DNA of 64,000 bases from an uncultured Candidatus Melainabacteria bacterium (GTDB taxonomy: Bacteria > Cyanobacteriota > Vampirovibrionia > Gastranaerophilales > Gastranaerophilaceae). The translations under genes were made by a program, and so were the position numbers. Of the stretch, positions 48,944-58,074 are shown in pieces; position 1 is the first letter of the stretch, and the number at the start of each line of letters is the position of its first letter. The stretch is taken from the NCBI GenBank assembly GCA_949902595.1, contig CATLDC010000003.1, positions 116,153 to 180,152 of the forward strand. The letters are read 5' to 3'. A model generated the notes under the pieces. The model ran no database searches and had not been told where the DNA came from. It saw only the letters and a program-made list of their open reading frames with translations.

Positions 48944-50728
48944 TTAGTCTTTTTTAACCGTGCTCTTGATATGCAACTCTCTAAGCTGCTGCAAAGAAGC
49001 CTCGCCCGGAGCGTCGCTCATCAAGTCCTTTGCGCTCGCGTTTTTCGGGAACGCAATAACGTCTCGGATTGAATCCGTTCTGCAAAGCAGAGCAACCAAT
49101 CTATCCAAACCGATAGCCAGACCTGCATGAGGCGGAGTACCGTATTGAAGCGCGTTAACCATGAACCCGAATTTTTCGGTTGCTTCTTCTTCTGTTAAAC
49201 CAAGAGCCTTGAAGATTTTCTTCTGAACTTCTGAAGAGTGGATTCTTACAGACCCGCCGCCAAGTTCTGTACCGTTGTAAACGATATCATAAGCAATTGA
49301 CTTAACCTGACCCAAATCACCGCTGTCAAGCTTAGCAAGGTCTTCAAGGTTAGGAGAAGTAAACGGATGGTGCATTGCCATGAATCTGCCTTCTTCTTCA
49401 GAGTATTCAAACATCGGGAAGTCTACAACCCAGAGAAGGTTGTGTTTGTTCTCGTCAATAAGGTTCAAAGACTTACCAAAATGGAGTCTCAATCTTCCCA
49501 TGATGTCGTAAACAAGTTTCGGCTTGTCAGCAACAAAGAAGATAATATCGCCAGCTTGCGCGCCTGCTCTTTCCTGAATTTGTTTAGCCTGTTCTTCTGT
49601 CACAAACTTCAATACAGGTGATTTTGCAGTACCGTCTTCGTTGTAAATAATGTTTGCAAGAGCCTTAGCGCCGAATGACACAGCAAGTTTAGTAATATCA
49701 TCAATATCTTTTCTGCTGTACTTAGCGCCGCCAGGAATCCTGATACCGCGTACAATACCGCCGTTTTGAAGAGTCTTTTTAACGATTTCGAACTCGGATT
49801 GAAGGATAATATCTCCGATATCAAACAATTCCAACCCAAATCTTGTATCCGGCTTATCAGAGCCGTATCTGTCCATTGCTTCCTGCCAAGGCATCTGGAT
49901 GAACGGAGGCTTGATTTCTACTCCGGCTGCCTTAAACGCGTCTACAAGCAAGCCTTCCACTGTATCAATAACGTCCTGCTGTTCAACAAAAGACAATTCC
50001 ATGTCGATTTGAGTAAATTCAGGCTGTCTGTCTGCTCTCAAGTCTTCGTCACGGAAGCATTTTGCAATCTGGTAGTATCTTTCAATCCCGCCGACCATCA
50101 AAAGTTGTTTAAAGATTTGCGGAGACTGCGGAAGTGCGAAGAACTTGCCTTCCTGAACTCTTGAAGGTACAAGATAGTCGCGTGCGCCTTCCGGAGTTGT
50201 TTTAATCAGGATAGGTGTTTCAACTTCCAAAAAGTCCTGGGAGTTCAAATAATTTCTAACCGCCTGAACAATATTATGTCTTGTTGTGAGGTTGTGAAGC
50301 ATTTTTTCGTTTCTGATATCAAGGTATCTGTATTTGAGTCTGATATCTTCTGAAACGCTGTCGTCACCGAGAACGAACGGAAGAACTTTTGATTCTGAAA
50401 GAACTTCTACAGATTCAGGATACATTTCCACCTGACCTGTCGGATATTTTTCGTTGTAAGTTTCTTCCGGTCTTTTTGTAACTTTGCCTTTAACCGTAAT
50501 TACATATTCGCTTCTAACTTTTTCAAAAGCTTTATGCACATCAGGGTTAATTTGCGGGTTAGCAACGAGCTGGAAGAATCCGCTTCTGTCTCTAAGTTCT
50601 ATGAACAAAATCCCGCCAAGGTCTCTAACTGTTGACACCCAGCCGGATAGTGTAACTTCCTGGTTTAAATTATTGAGGTTCAACTCACCGCAATTATTTG
50701 ATTTCATACGAGTTTTCAATTTATTCAT
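48944..50728 (-). CDS. aspS: aspartyl-tRNA synthetase
   Basis: NNCGELNLNNLNQEVTLSGWVSTVRDLGGILFIELRDRSG, class II motifs, GLAIGLDRLVALLCRTDSIRDVIAFPK. Confidence 0.97.
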   Translation of the reverse strand: MNKLKTRMKSNNCGELNLNNLNQEVTLSGWVSTVRDLGGILFIELRDRSGFFQLVANPQINPDVHKAFEKVRSEYVITVKGKVTKRPEETYNEKYPTGQVEMYPESVEVLSESKVLPFVLGDDSVSEDIRLKYRYLDIRNEKMLHNLTTRHNIVQAVRNYLNSQDFLEVETPILIKTTPEGARDYLVPSRVQEGKFFALPQSPQIFKQLLMVGGIERYYQIAKCFRDEDLRADRQPEFTQIDMELSFVEQQDVIDTVEGLLVDAFKAAGVEIKPPFIQMPWQEAMDRYGSDKPDTRFGLELFDIGDIILQSEFEIVKKTLQNGGIVRGIRIPGGAKYSRKDIDDITKLAVSFGAKALANIIYNEDGTAKSPVLKFVTEEQAKQIQERAGAQAGDIIFFVADKPKLVYDIMGRLRLHFGKSLNLIDENKHNLLWVVDFPMFEYSEEEGRFMAMHHPFTSPNLEDLAKLDSGDLGQVKSIAYDIVYNGTELGGGSVRIHSSEVQKKIFKALGLTEEEATEKFGFMVNALQYGTPPHAGLAIGLDRLVALLCRTDSIRDVIAFPKNASAKDLMSDAPGEASLQQLRELHIKSTVKKD

Positions 50729-50790
50729 CTCCCTATTAAAATTCTATATTGCCCTAAAATCGTACCAAAAACATGATTAAAAGTAAATAA

Positions 50791-50818
50791 AAAGGCGGAT
50801 TGCTAGCAATCCGCCTTT
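50791..50818. terminator. hairpin AAAGGCGGATTGCTAGCAATCCGCCTTT
   Basis: 14-bp perfect stem. Confidence 0.85.
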
Positions 50819-50832
50819 AAAAAAAAGTTTAC

Positions 50833-52323
50833 CTATTCATAATATTCAGGATTTTTCACTTTCCCAAACTCAACTATTTCATACTCTCCGTTTGGAAAAT
50901 CAGTCCTACCGGTAAGAAGTTCCGGATCCACATCGTTGAAGAACCACTTTTGTCCTTCTGAATAGCCGTAATAATCGCTCGGAGTATTATAACCCGGAGT
51001 ATATTTACCACTCAACACAGCCATTTTATGCAAATCAGAATTTTTATCAAGCGGGTCACTCATATCAATACTAAAAGTATATCCTGCGCTGCTATGAAAA
51101 TAGCTTTCGCTTGACTGTACTTGCATATTCTGAGTAGTGACATTTGATATTGTACCGCTATAATCAGAACCTTCTATCCACGCATTTGTGCTAGAAATAG
51201 ACCATCCTGTACTATTAAACTTCAATCTCCAAGGATTTAAAACTCTGGATACACAGGCAGTTTTGCCTGCAGGTATTGTACATCTGTAATTTTCATATCC
51301 GCCGACTGCGTATTTTAAAGAAACACCTCCCTTTACATTGTACTGAATAGGTTTGTTTATCCTTAGTGTGACGAATACACCAAAAGCCATCTTTGTATCC
51401 GGATACCCATTGACTCTATTTGTAACCCAGAGTTTCAAAGGTGTAAGAGATATTGTTGCCCTTACGCTGGTTGGGTCAAATTCGGGTACAGACGGCTCCG
51501 GTTCAGGTTCTGGTTCTGGTGTTGGCTCTGGTTCCGGCTCCGGAGTCGGGGGCTCTTCCGGCTTTGATGGTTCAACAGCTTCTTTCAAACCAACTTCAAG
51601 CAGGCTTAAATCAAGTGCTGCAATCAAGCCGCCGTCGTCCAAATCGCCCTTTGTTTTCAGCCAGTTTTTTCTTGTTCTCAAATAAAACCTTCCCATCGGG
51701 TCGGCTGCAATAATTGTGCCATCAGCTGACAGCATAAACTTAAATCTGTCAGGGTTTTTGCAGCTATTAGCGTCGTAAATACAATCAGGTGATTTTTTAG
51801 AAGGATCGACATCCACATAAATGTCTGTCTGGTAGCTTGCCTTATTATCTCCGCTGCTAATCTCGTTTTTGAGCGGCACAATCCACCATTTCATGCCGTT
51901 AGCAGTCGTAAATGCGTTGCTATTGAATTTGTTTTTGAAATCAGATGAATTAAACTCATAGCTTTCGTCGCTGCATTTATTATCAGCATCCGAATTTAGG
52001 GTATAAGCAATGAGTTTGCACAGTTTTGTTTTACCGGAATATTCGGAGAATTTTGAATCCCTCGGCGCCTGTGTGTTTAAAAGCGGGTACTGATTTATTA
52101 CAAAGTCTTTGTCTCCGGCTTCCTGGGTGCTAAAAAACAGCGAAGAGTTAGATGCGAGGTTTTTAATATCCTGGCTCAACTCATCATAAGCCTTTAAGTA
52201 CATAACCTTCGTCTTATCCGGCATCAAATTGTTAATCGCTGGAAGCAGCACTGCTGCCACAACGCCTGTTATTCCAAGGACAATAAGCAGCTCTGCCAAT
52301 GTAAACGCTCTATTCTTTTTCAT
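50833..52323 (-). CDS. type IV pilin-like protein with Pro-Glu repeat linker
   Basis: AFTLAELLIVLGITGVVAAVLLPAINNLMPDKTK prepilin signature; PEPEPEPTPEPEPEPEP linker. Confidence 0.88.
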   Translation of the reverse strand: MKKNRAFTLAELLIVLGITGVVAAVLLPAINNLMPDKTKVMYLKAYDELSQDIKNLASNSSLFFSTQEAGDKDFVINQYPLLNTQAPRDSKFSEYSGKTKLCKLIAYTLNSDADNKCSDESYEFNSSDFKNKFNSNAFTTANGMKWWIVPLKNEISSGDNKASYQTDIYVDVDPSKKSPDCIYDANSCKNPDRFKFMLSADGTIIAADPMGRFYLRTRKNWLKTKGDLDDGGLIAALDLSLLEVGLKEAVEPSKPEEPPTPEPEPEPTPEPEPEPEPSVPEFDPTSVRATISLTPLKLWVTNRVNGYPDTKMAFGVFVTLRINKPIQYNVKGGVSLKYAVGGYENYRCTIPAGKTACVSRVLNPWRLKFNSTGWSISSTNAWIEGSDYSGTISNVTTQNMQVQSSESYFHSSAGYTFSIDMSDPLDKNSDLHKMAVLSGKYTPGYNTPSDYYGYSEGQKWFFNDVDPELLTGRTDFPNGEYEIVEFGKVKNPEYYE

Positions 52324-52349
52324 GCTCTCTTCCTCTTTAAGTTACCCTC

Positions 52350-52378
52350 AATGTAACATATTACCTATTGTGTTACAT
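52350..52378. promoter_or_regulatory. imperfect palindrome upstream of pilin-like gene
   Basis: AATGTAACATATTACCTATTGTGTTACAT, family of 25701-25730. Confidence 0.6.
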
Positions 52379-52530
52379 GTGCTACGCACGTAGACCGTCT
52401 TGCCCTTATGGTATCTGGCCTACAGGCTTGGCGCTTTTTGGCTTGTTTTGGTCCTACAAGGGGAAAGTTTGGCAAAAATGGCAAATTTGAATTAGTTGAT
52501 ATACTTGCTTTTCAACCAGCAAACTGGTAT

Positions 52531-52560
52531 AATGTAACACAATAGGTATTGAGTTACATT
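52531..52560. promoter_or_regulatory. palindrome AATGTAACACAAT-AGGT-ATTGAGTTACATT upstream of clpB
   Basis: Same family; one arm mismatch. Confidence 0.65.
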
Positions 52561-52646
52561 CAAAGTAACTTAAAAGTTGATTACTAATCTGGCAATAATT
52601 AATTAAAAGTTAAAAAAATCTTGATTTCTTAAATTTGTCATTAAAA

Positions 52647-52672
52647 TATAATTATACGGAGTTATAATTATG
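52647..52672 (+). promoter_or_regulatory. candidate RNA thermometer hairpin over clpB start codon
   Basis: ATAATTATA-CGGAGT-TATAATTAT perfect 9-bp AU stem (plus U-G) with GGAG in the loop and AUG within the stem. Confidence 0.45.
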
Positions 52673-55267
52673 ATTAATTTTGAAAAATTTACGAACTATT
52701 CACAGGAAATTATTTTTGCGGCTAACGCGAAAAAGGACTTTTACAAAAATTCTGAAGTCCAACCGGAACACATTGTTATGGCGATGATTGAGGATAAGGG
52801 GATTGCTAAGGATTACTTGGAAGAACTTAAACTCCTTAACCAGAATTTTATTAACGCAATTGTTGCAAAGATTAAAGAATACCCGACAATTTCAGGCGTC
52901 GCAGCTGGCCAGCAGGTGTTTTTGTCTCGTGATACAAACGCGCTTCTGGAGATTGCAACATCAGAGGCTGAAAGCCTTAAAGATGAATTTATCGGGATTG
53001 AATGTATTTTGATTGCGATGACAAAATTGGAAGGCTCCTTTATTAAAGACCTTTTGAAACGCAACGGCGTTGATACAAACTCAATTTTGAACGCAATGAA
53101 GAAAATAAGAGGTAATAAAAAAGTGGATACTAAAAACGCAGAAGAAAATATGAAAGCTCTTGAAAAATATTCAACAGACTTAACAGAAAGAGCACGCAAA
53201 GGAAAATTAGACCCTGTAATCGGACGTGACGAAGAAGTCCGACGTATTATTCAGGTTCTTAATAGAAGAACAAAAAACAACCCTGTTCTAATCGGTGAAC
53301 CGGGTGTTGGTAAAACTGCAATCGTGGAAGGACTTGCTCAACGTATTATAAGAGGCGATGTTCCTGAAAGCTTGAAAGAAGTTAAACTTATCTCGCTTGA
53401 CTTGGGCGCCCTTGTTGCAGGTGCTAAGTTTAGAGGCGAATTTGAAGAACGACTCAAAGCTGTATTGAAAGAAGTCGAAGAATCAAACGGCGAGATTGTA
53501 ATGTTCATAGACGAACTCCATACGGTAGTGGGCGCAGGCGCAACAGAAGGATCAATGGATGCCGGAAACCTGCTGAAACCAATGCTTGCAAGAGGCGAAC
53601 TCAGAACAATCGGCGCTACTACAATCAACGAGTACCGCAAGTATATCGAAAAAGACCCGGCTCTTGAACGCCGTTTCCAACCGGTTCTTGTTGATGAACC
53701 TTCGGTTGAGGACACGATTTCAATCCTTAGAGGCTTGAAAGAAAAATACGAAGTCCACCACGGGGTTAGAATCCTTGATAGCGCACTAATCAATGCTGCG
53801 CAGCTTTCTGATAGATATATTACAGACAGATTTCTGCCGGATAAAGCAATCGACCTGATTGATGAAGCTGCGTCTGCGCTCCGTATTGAGATTGACTCAA
53901 TGCCGGAAGAAATCGATGTTATGCTTCGACAAAAAATCCAGCTTGAAATCGAACGCGAGGCTCTTAAGAAAGAGACTTCACCGGAATGTATAGCAAAGAT
54001 TGATAAACTGACTTCTGAAATCAACGAACTGGAAGAAAAGATTTCTACACTCAAAACCCAGTGGGAAATCGAAAAGAATACAATCACCGGAGAAGCAGGA
54101 ATCAAAGAAGAAATCGACAAAGTTAAAACCCAGATTGCAGAGGCTGAACGCAACACTGACCTGCAAACCGCGGCAGAACTCAAGTACGGCAAGTTGATGG
54201 AGCTTGAAAAGAAACTCCAATCAATCCAGGGTAAAGAAAGAAGCGAAAACCAGCTTTTGAAAGAAGAAATCGACGGTGACGACATTGCTAATATTGTAAG
54301 CAAGTGGACCGGTATTCCTGTTACAAAACTGGTTGAAAGCGAGATGCAAAAACTTCTTAGAATGGAAGATGTGCTCCACAAACGACTCATCGGTCAGGAT
54401 GAAGCTGTTGACACTGTGTCAGACGCAATCAGACGTGCGCGCTCAGGCTTGAAAGACCCTAAACGCCCGATTGGTACATTTATTTTCCTTGGCCCAACAG
54501 GTGTGGGTAAAACAGAGCTTGCAAAAACTCTCGCAGAATTTTTGTTCAATGACGAAGACGCGATTGTGAGAATCGATATGTCTGAATATATGGAAAAACA
54601 CAATGTTGCAAGACTTGTTGGTGCGCCTCCGGGATACGTTGGCTACGAAGAAGGCGGTCAGCTTACAGAAGCGGTAAGACGCAAACCTTATTCTGTAGTG
54701 CTTTTTGATGAAATCGAAAAAGCTCATCCGGACGTGTTCAATATAATGCTTCAAATCTTTGATGACGGTCGTTTGACAGATTCTAAAGGCAGAACTGTTG
54801 ATTTCAAGAACACTGTAATCATTATGACAAGCAATATCGGAAGCGAAATTATTCTTGAAGACTCCTTGAATAATGCCGGCGCTAACTTTGATGAGACAAA
54901 GGATAAAGTAATGGCAGTAATGCGCGAGCGCTTCAAACCGGAATTTCTGAACAGGGTTGATGAAACAATCTTCTTCAAGGCTTTGACTTTGACCCAGCTT
55001 GCTTCAATTGTCGATATCCAGATGGAAAACCTGAAGAGCTTGCTTGCAGAACACAATATTACGTTTGAAATCACTGACGACGCCAAGGAATTTCTTGCCC
55101 GCCGCGGCTTCAACCCGATTTATGGTGCCCGTCCGCTCAAACGTGTAATCAGACAACTTGTTGAGAATCCGTTATCAAAACTCTTGCTGGCACAGAAGTT
55201 TACTGACGGCGACCATGTAAAAATCGACCTGAAAGACGACGAACTAGTGTTTGAAAAAGCAGAGTAA
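52670..55267 (+). CDS. clpB: ATP-dependent chaperone ClpB
   Basis: [23 protein letters not shown], coiled-coil middle domain, [36 protein letters not shown]. Confidence 0.97.
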   Translation: MINFEKFTNYSQEIIFAANAKKDFYKNSEVQPEHIVMAMIEDKGIAKDYLEELKLLNQNFINAIVAKIKEYPTISGVAAGQQVFLSRDTNALLEIATSEAESLKDEFIGIECILIAMTKLEGSFIKDLLKRNGVDTNSILNAMKKIRGNKKVDTKNAEENMKALEKYSTDLTERARKGKLDPVIGRDEEVRRIIQVLNRRTKNNPVLIGEPGVGKTAIVEGLAQRIIRGDVPESLKEVKLISLDLGALVAGAKFRGEFEERLKAVLKEVEESNGEIVMFIDELHTVVGAGATEGSMDAGNLLKPMLARGELRTIGATTINEYRKYIEKDPALERRFQPVLVDEPSVEDTISILRGLKEKYEVHHGVRILDSALINAAQLSDRYITDRFLPDKAIDLIDEAASALRIEIDSMPEEIDVMLRQKIQLEIEREALKKETSPECIAKIDKLTSEINELEEKISTLKTQWEIEKNTITGEAGIKEEIDKVKTQIAEAERNTDLQTAAELKYGKLMELEKKLQSIQGKERSENQLLKEEIDGDDIANIVSKWTGIPVTKLVESEMQKLLRMEDVLHKRLIGQDEAVDTVSDAIRRARSGLKDPKRPIGTFIFLGPTGVGKTELAKTLAEFLFNDEDAIVRIDMSEYMEKHNVARLVGAPPGYVGYEEGGQLTEAVRRKPYSVVLFDEIEKAHPDVFNIMLQIFDDGRLTDSKGRTVDFKNTVIIMTSNIGSEIILEDSLNNAGANFDETKDKVMAVMRERFKPEFLNRVDETIFFKALTLTQLASIVDIQMENLKSLLAEHNITFEITDDAKEFLARRGFNPIYGARPLKRVIRQLVENPLSKLLLAQKFTDGDHVKIDLKDDELVFEKAE

Positions 55268-55288
55268 ATGATGAATTAAGTAACATGT

Positions 55289-55318
55289 AATGTAACACAA
55301 TACTCATTGTGTTACATT
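55289..55318. promoter_or_regulatory. palindrome AATGTAACACAAT-ACTC-ATTGTGTTACATT
   Basis: Perfect 13-bp arms downstream of clpB. Confidence 0.65.
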
Positions 55319-55365
55319 ATACTATCTTGTGGGTTAAAAAGCAACTCCCTGAGCGACTTTTGCAT

Positions 55366-55402
55366 CGCCCCCTCTCCTTAGGGAGCGGGCTGGGGTGAGG
55401 GG
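55366..55402. repeat. dispersed GC-rich repeat copy
   Basis: CGCCCCCTCTCCTTAGGGAGCGGGCTGGGGTGAGGGG. Confidence 0.6.
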
Positions 55403-55440
55403 TCAACCCCAACCTCCTAAAACCCTTACACAAAAGGCTA

Positions 55441-55480
55441 TACCCCACCCTAACCCTCCCCATCCAGGGAGGGGACGCGC
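55441..55480. repeat. dispersed GC-rich repeat copy
   Basis: TACCCCACCCTAACCCTCCCCATCCAGGGAGGGGACGCGC. Confidence 0.65.
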
Positions 55481-55556
55481 CCTACTTTTGACAAAATTTC
55501 ACAACCAACCTGTACCCCCTATCCCAACGGGGCGGAGCCCCTCCACATTTACCCCC

Positions 55557-55585
55557 ATGTAACACAATGAGTATTGTGTTACATT
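55557..55585. promoter_or_regulatory. palindrome ATGTAACACAAT-GAGT-ATTGTGTTACAT upstream of prepilin/S74 gene
   Basis: Perfect arms; loop is the reverse complement of the 55289-55318 loop. Confidence 0.65.
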
Positions 55586-55622
55586 CAATGCTCTTCAAAA
55601 TAGGAATAGAAAGGAAGAGAAC

Positions 55623-57185
55623 GTGAAACAAACCGGATTTTCATTGATGGAAATGATGATAGTGCTGCTGATTATGTCAATCATCGCAGCCGCCACCGCA
55701 CCAATCGTGAGCAAAAAGATGAGCAAAAGCGCCTCCTCATCCTCAGGCAGCCCTTGGGTCTTTATCGATACCAAAGGCAATGCCGCCTTTAACATGGCAG
55801 GCAAAGACGTTACAGCCGTAATCGGTGCCTCCAAAGTCCCGAATAACGTACACACCCGCCTCTACATCGACTGCGGAACCTCCAACTCCCAACTCACCTT
55901 CGGACGCGGGGACGAAGTAATGCAAGTCACAGCCGACCCGTCAGGACGTGTCGGGATTTCAAACGACAATGTTCCAAATAACTCTGTTGCATTAGGAAAC
56001 GGCCAAACTTTGGGCTCTTCTAATATCGTCGCAATCGGCAGCAATGCTAAAACCTCCGAAACATATTCAGTGGCAGTCGGCTCAAATGCTCAAGCTGGCA
56101 ATGGCTCAACCGCAATTAACGCTGCGGAGGCAACCGGTAAAATGTCAATCGCGCTAGGATATGGGGCTAAAGCTAGCGGGGATAATGCTTTTGCTATGGG
56201 GCAGGCTACGGCTTCACAGCCTGATGCAATTTCTATCGGGCGTAATGCTAATGCAAGCGGAAAATCTTCTGTGGCTATTGGCGCTCAAATAAATAATAGC
56301 AAAAATACGCTTTCAAGCGGTACCTGCTCTGTTGCAGTGGGCTCCGGTGCGCAGGCAACTGATATTGGCACGGTTGCTATTGGTGACAATGTTATAGCTT
56401 CTGATGACGGCGCTATTGCTATAGGCTACACTAATGCCCTTTTCGAGACAAAAGCCACAGGCATGAATGCTATTGCGATAGGCGAAGGGGCACAGGCTAC
56501 AAAATTCAAGTCCATGGCGTTGGGCAGCGGCGCAAAAGCAAATTACGAGTACTCTACTGCTATTGGTAATGGCGCGCAAACCGGCGCTTCCCACCAGATT
56601 AGACTCGGAACAGAGCAGGATGTTGTATATGTCCCTGGGCACCTTGTTGTGGGCGGAAACACTTTCTTGGGAAGCAGAGGGAACTATGTTTTATGGTTGA
56701 AACACAAAACATACGGCAAAAATAACTGGTGGATTAGGTCTATAGAAGTTACTTCCGGTAAAAGCGATGACTACCGCTGGGGTGCTGGTGAAAACGATGC
56801 TACAGGACAGTGGGCGATTCCGGGATTCATTTCTGACAGACGCTTGAAAAATGTCGGAGAAAAATACACAGATGGCTTGGATGCCTTAAAAAAACTTGAG
56901 TTTTATCATTTTACTTTCAAAAAAGACGAATCCAAAACTCCGCACGTCGGCGTGATGGCTCAAGACTTGCAGAAGGTTTTCCCGAATGCTGTCACCAAAG
57001 GCGAAGACGGGTTCTTCAAAATTCGGATTGAAGACATGTTCTACGCAGTGATAAATGCTGTAAAGGAATTGGATTTGAGATACGCAAGCATGAAAAACAC
57101 AATTGATGAACAGCAAAAAATTATTCAGGAGCTTCAACAACAAAACGCTGAAATCCAAAAACAGCTGGCAGAGCTAAAAAAATAA
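55623..57185 (+). CDS. chimeric surface protein: type IV prepilin-like N-terminus, YadA-head-like repeats, S74-type intramolecular chaperone C-terminus
   Basis: GFSLMEMMIVLLIMSIIAAATAP; repeated SxAIGxxAxASGxxSxAxG units; FISDRRLKNVGEKYTDGLDALKKLEFYHFTFKKDESKTPHVGVMAQDLQKVFPNAV plus coiled-coil end. Confidence 0.9.
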   Translation: MKQTGFSLMEMMIVLLIMSIIAAATAPIVSKKMSKSASSSSGSPWVFIDTKGNAAFNMAGKDVTAVIGASKVPNNVHTRLYIDCGTSNSQLTFGRGDEVMQVTADPSGRVGISNDNVPNNSVALGNGQTLGSSNIVAIGSNAKTSETYSVAVGSNAQAGNGSTAINAAEATGKMSIALGYGAKASGDNAFAMGQATASQPDAISIGRNANASGKSSVAIGAQINNSKNTLSSGTCSVAVGSGAQATDIGTVAIGDNVIASDDGAIAIGYTNALFETKATGMNAIAIGEGAQATKFKSMALGSGAKANYEYSTAIGNGAQTGASHQIRLGTEQDVVYVPGHLVVGGNTFLGSRGNYVLWLKHKTYGKNNWWIRSIEVTSGKSDDYRWGAGENDATGQWAIPGFISDRRLKNVGEKYTDGLDALKKLEFYHFTFKKDESKTPHVGVMAQDLQKVFPNAVTKGEDGFFKIRIEDMFYAVINAVKELDLRYASMKNTIDEQQKIIQELQQQNAEIQKQLAELKK

Positions 57186-57186
57186 T

Positions 57187-57219
57187 AAAAAAGGGGAAAC
57201 AATTTGTTTCCCCTTTTTT
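57187..57219. terminator. hairpin AAAAAAGGGGAAACAATTTGTTTCCCCTTTTTT
   Basis: long perfect stem between convergent genes. Confidence 0.85.
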
Positions 57220-57970
57220 ATTCCCCTTTATAAATGGTAGCCTCTACATTTTTGTGCGGAAGAATCATCTCCTCCATTGACCGGAATAGCTCTGCTCTTG
57301 TGTCAGCCTCCACAAACTTCCCGCCTGTCACATTTGCGGTGCACTGGAGCTGCGCCAAATCGTCTTCGTCATGCACATTGAAAGCGATGACGTCAATTTT
57401 TATATCCCTCCTGGTCTTAACAAGCTCGATTGAGTAATCACAAGGACTTTCGTCGCAGTTCTCACCCCCGTCTGTCAGAAGTATTATGTGCTTTGTACCG
57501 TCATAACCGCTCAAATCACGTTTTACAGCCTGCTTGAGCGAATATGTAATCGGCGTCATGCCTCGCGGGCGCAGCCTTGACATGCTTGAGAGAATGTTCG
57601 GGCTGTTGGAGAATCCTAAAGGGACAAGGAGTTCTGAGCTTCTGCAAGCATTGTATGCAACGAGGTTGCAAGTGTGGCCGTAAACCCGCATTCCGACCTT
57701 TGTCTCCGGTGAGATTTTGGGCAGGATGTAATTCATCATGTCTCTGACCTGATTAACTTTTGTTTTGTGCTCCAAATACTCGCCCATGCTGTTTGAGTAG
57801 TCAACAACAAACAAAAGCTTGTCCCCGCTTTCTTTGTAGCGGTAATCATCCGGCGAGTAAACCCCGTAAGGCAGAGTTTCGGAATAAGCCATCATTCCTT
57901 TTATTGAGCCGCTTACGAAAAACATTACAGGCATTATTATTAAACATAGTAACAGGCAAAAATTTTTCAT
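57218..57970 (-). CDS. von Willebrand factor type A domain protein
   Basis: LLFVVDYSNSMGEY MIDAS DxSxS, ILLTDGGENCD; N-terminal TM/signal. Confidence 0.88.
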   Translation of the reverse strand: MKNFCLLLCLIIMPVMFFVSGSIKGMMAYSETLPYGVYSPDDYRYKESGDKLLFVVDYSNSMGEYLEHKTKVNQVRDMMNYILPKISPETKVGMRVYGHTCNLVAYNACRSSELLVPLGFSNSPNILSSMSRLRPRGMTPITYSLKQAVKRDLSGYDGTKHIILLTDGGENCDESPCDYSIELVKTRRDIKIDVIAFNVHDEDDLAQLQCTANVTGGKFVEADTRAELFRSMEEMILPHKNVEATIYKGE

Positions 57971-58028
57971 ACCCCTAAATTAGTATGAGGGTTGAGAAAA
58001 ATATATTGCCTGACAAGCTAATAAAAAA

Positions 58029-58061
58029 ACAGGCGGATTTTGCTTTGCAAAATCCGCCTGT
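58029..58061. terminator. hairpin ACAGGCGGATTTTGCTTTGCAAAATCCGCCTGT
   Basis: 15-bp stem downstream of glnA. Confidence 0.8.
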
Positions 58062-58074
58062 CAAATCCTTCAAC

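Noticed and set aside
53338-54390. 350-aa minus-strand ORF opposite clpB
   Set aside because: Ser-rich shadow ORF of a strongly conserved sense gene.
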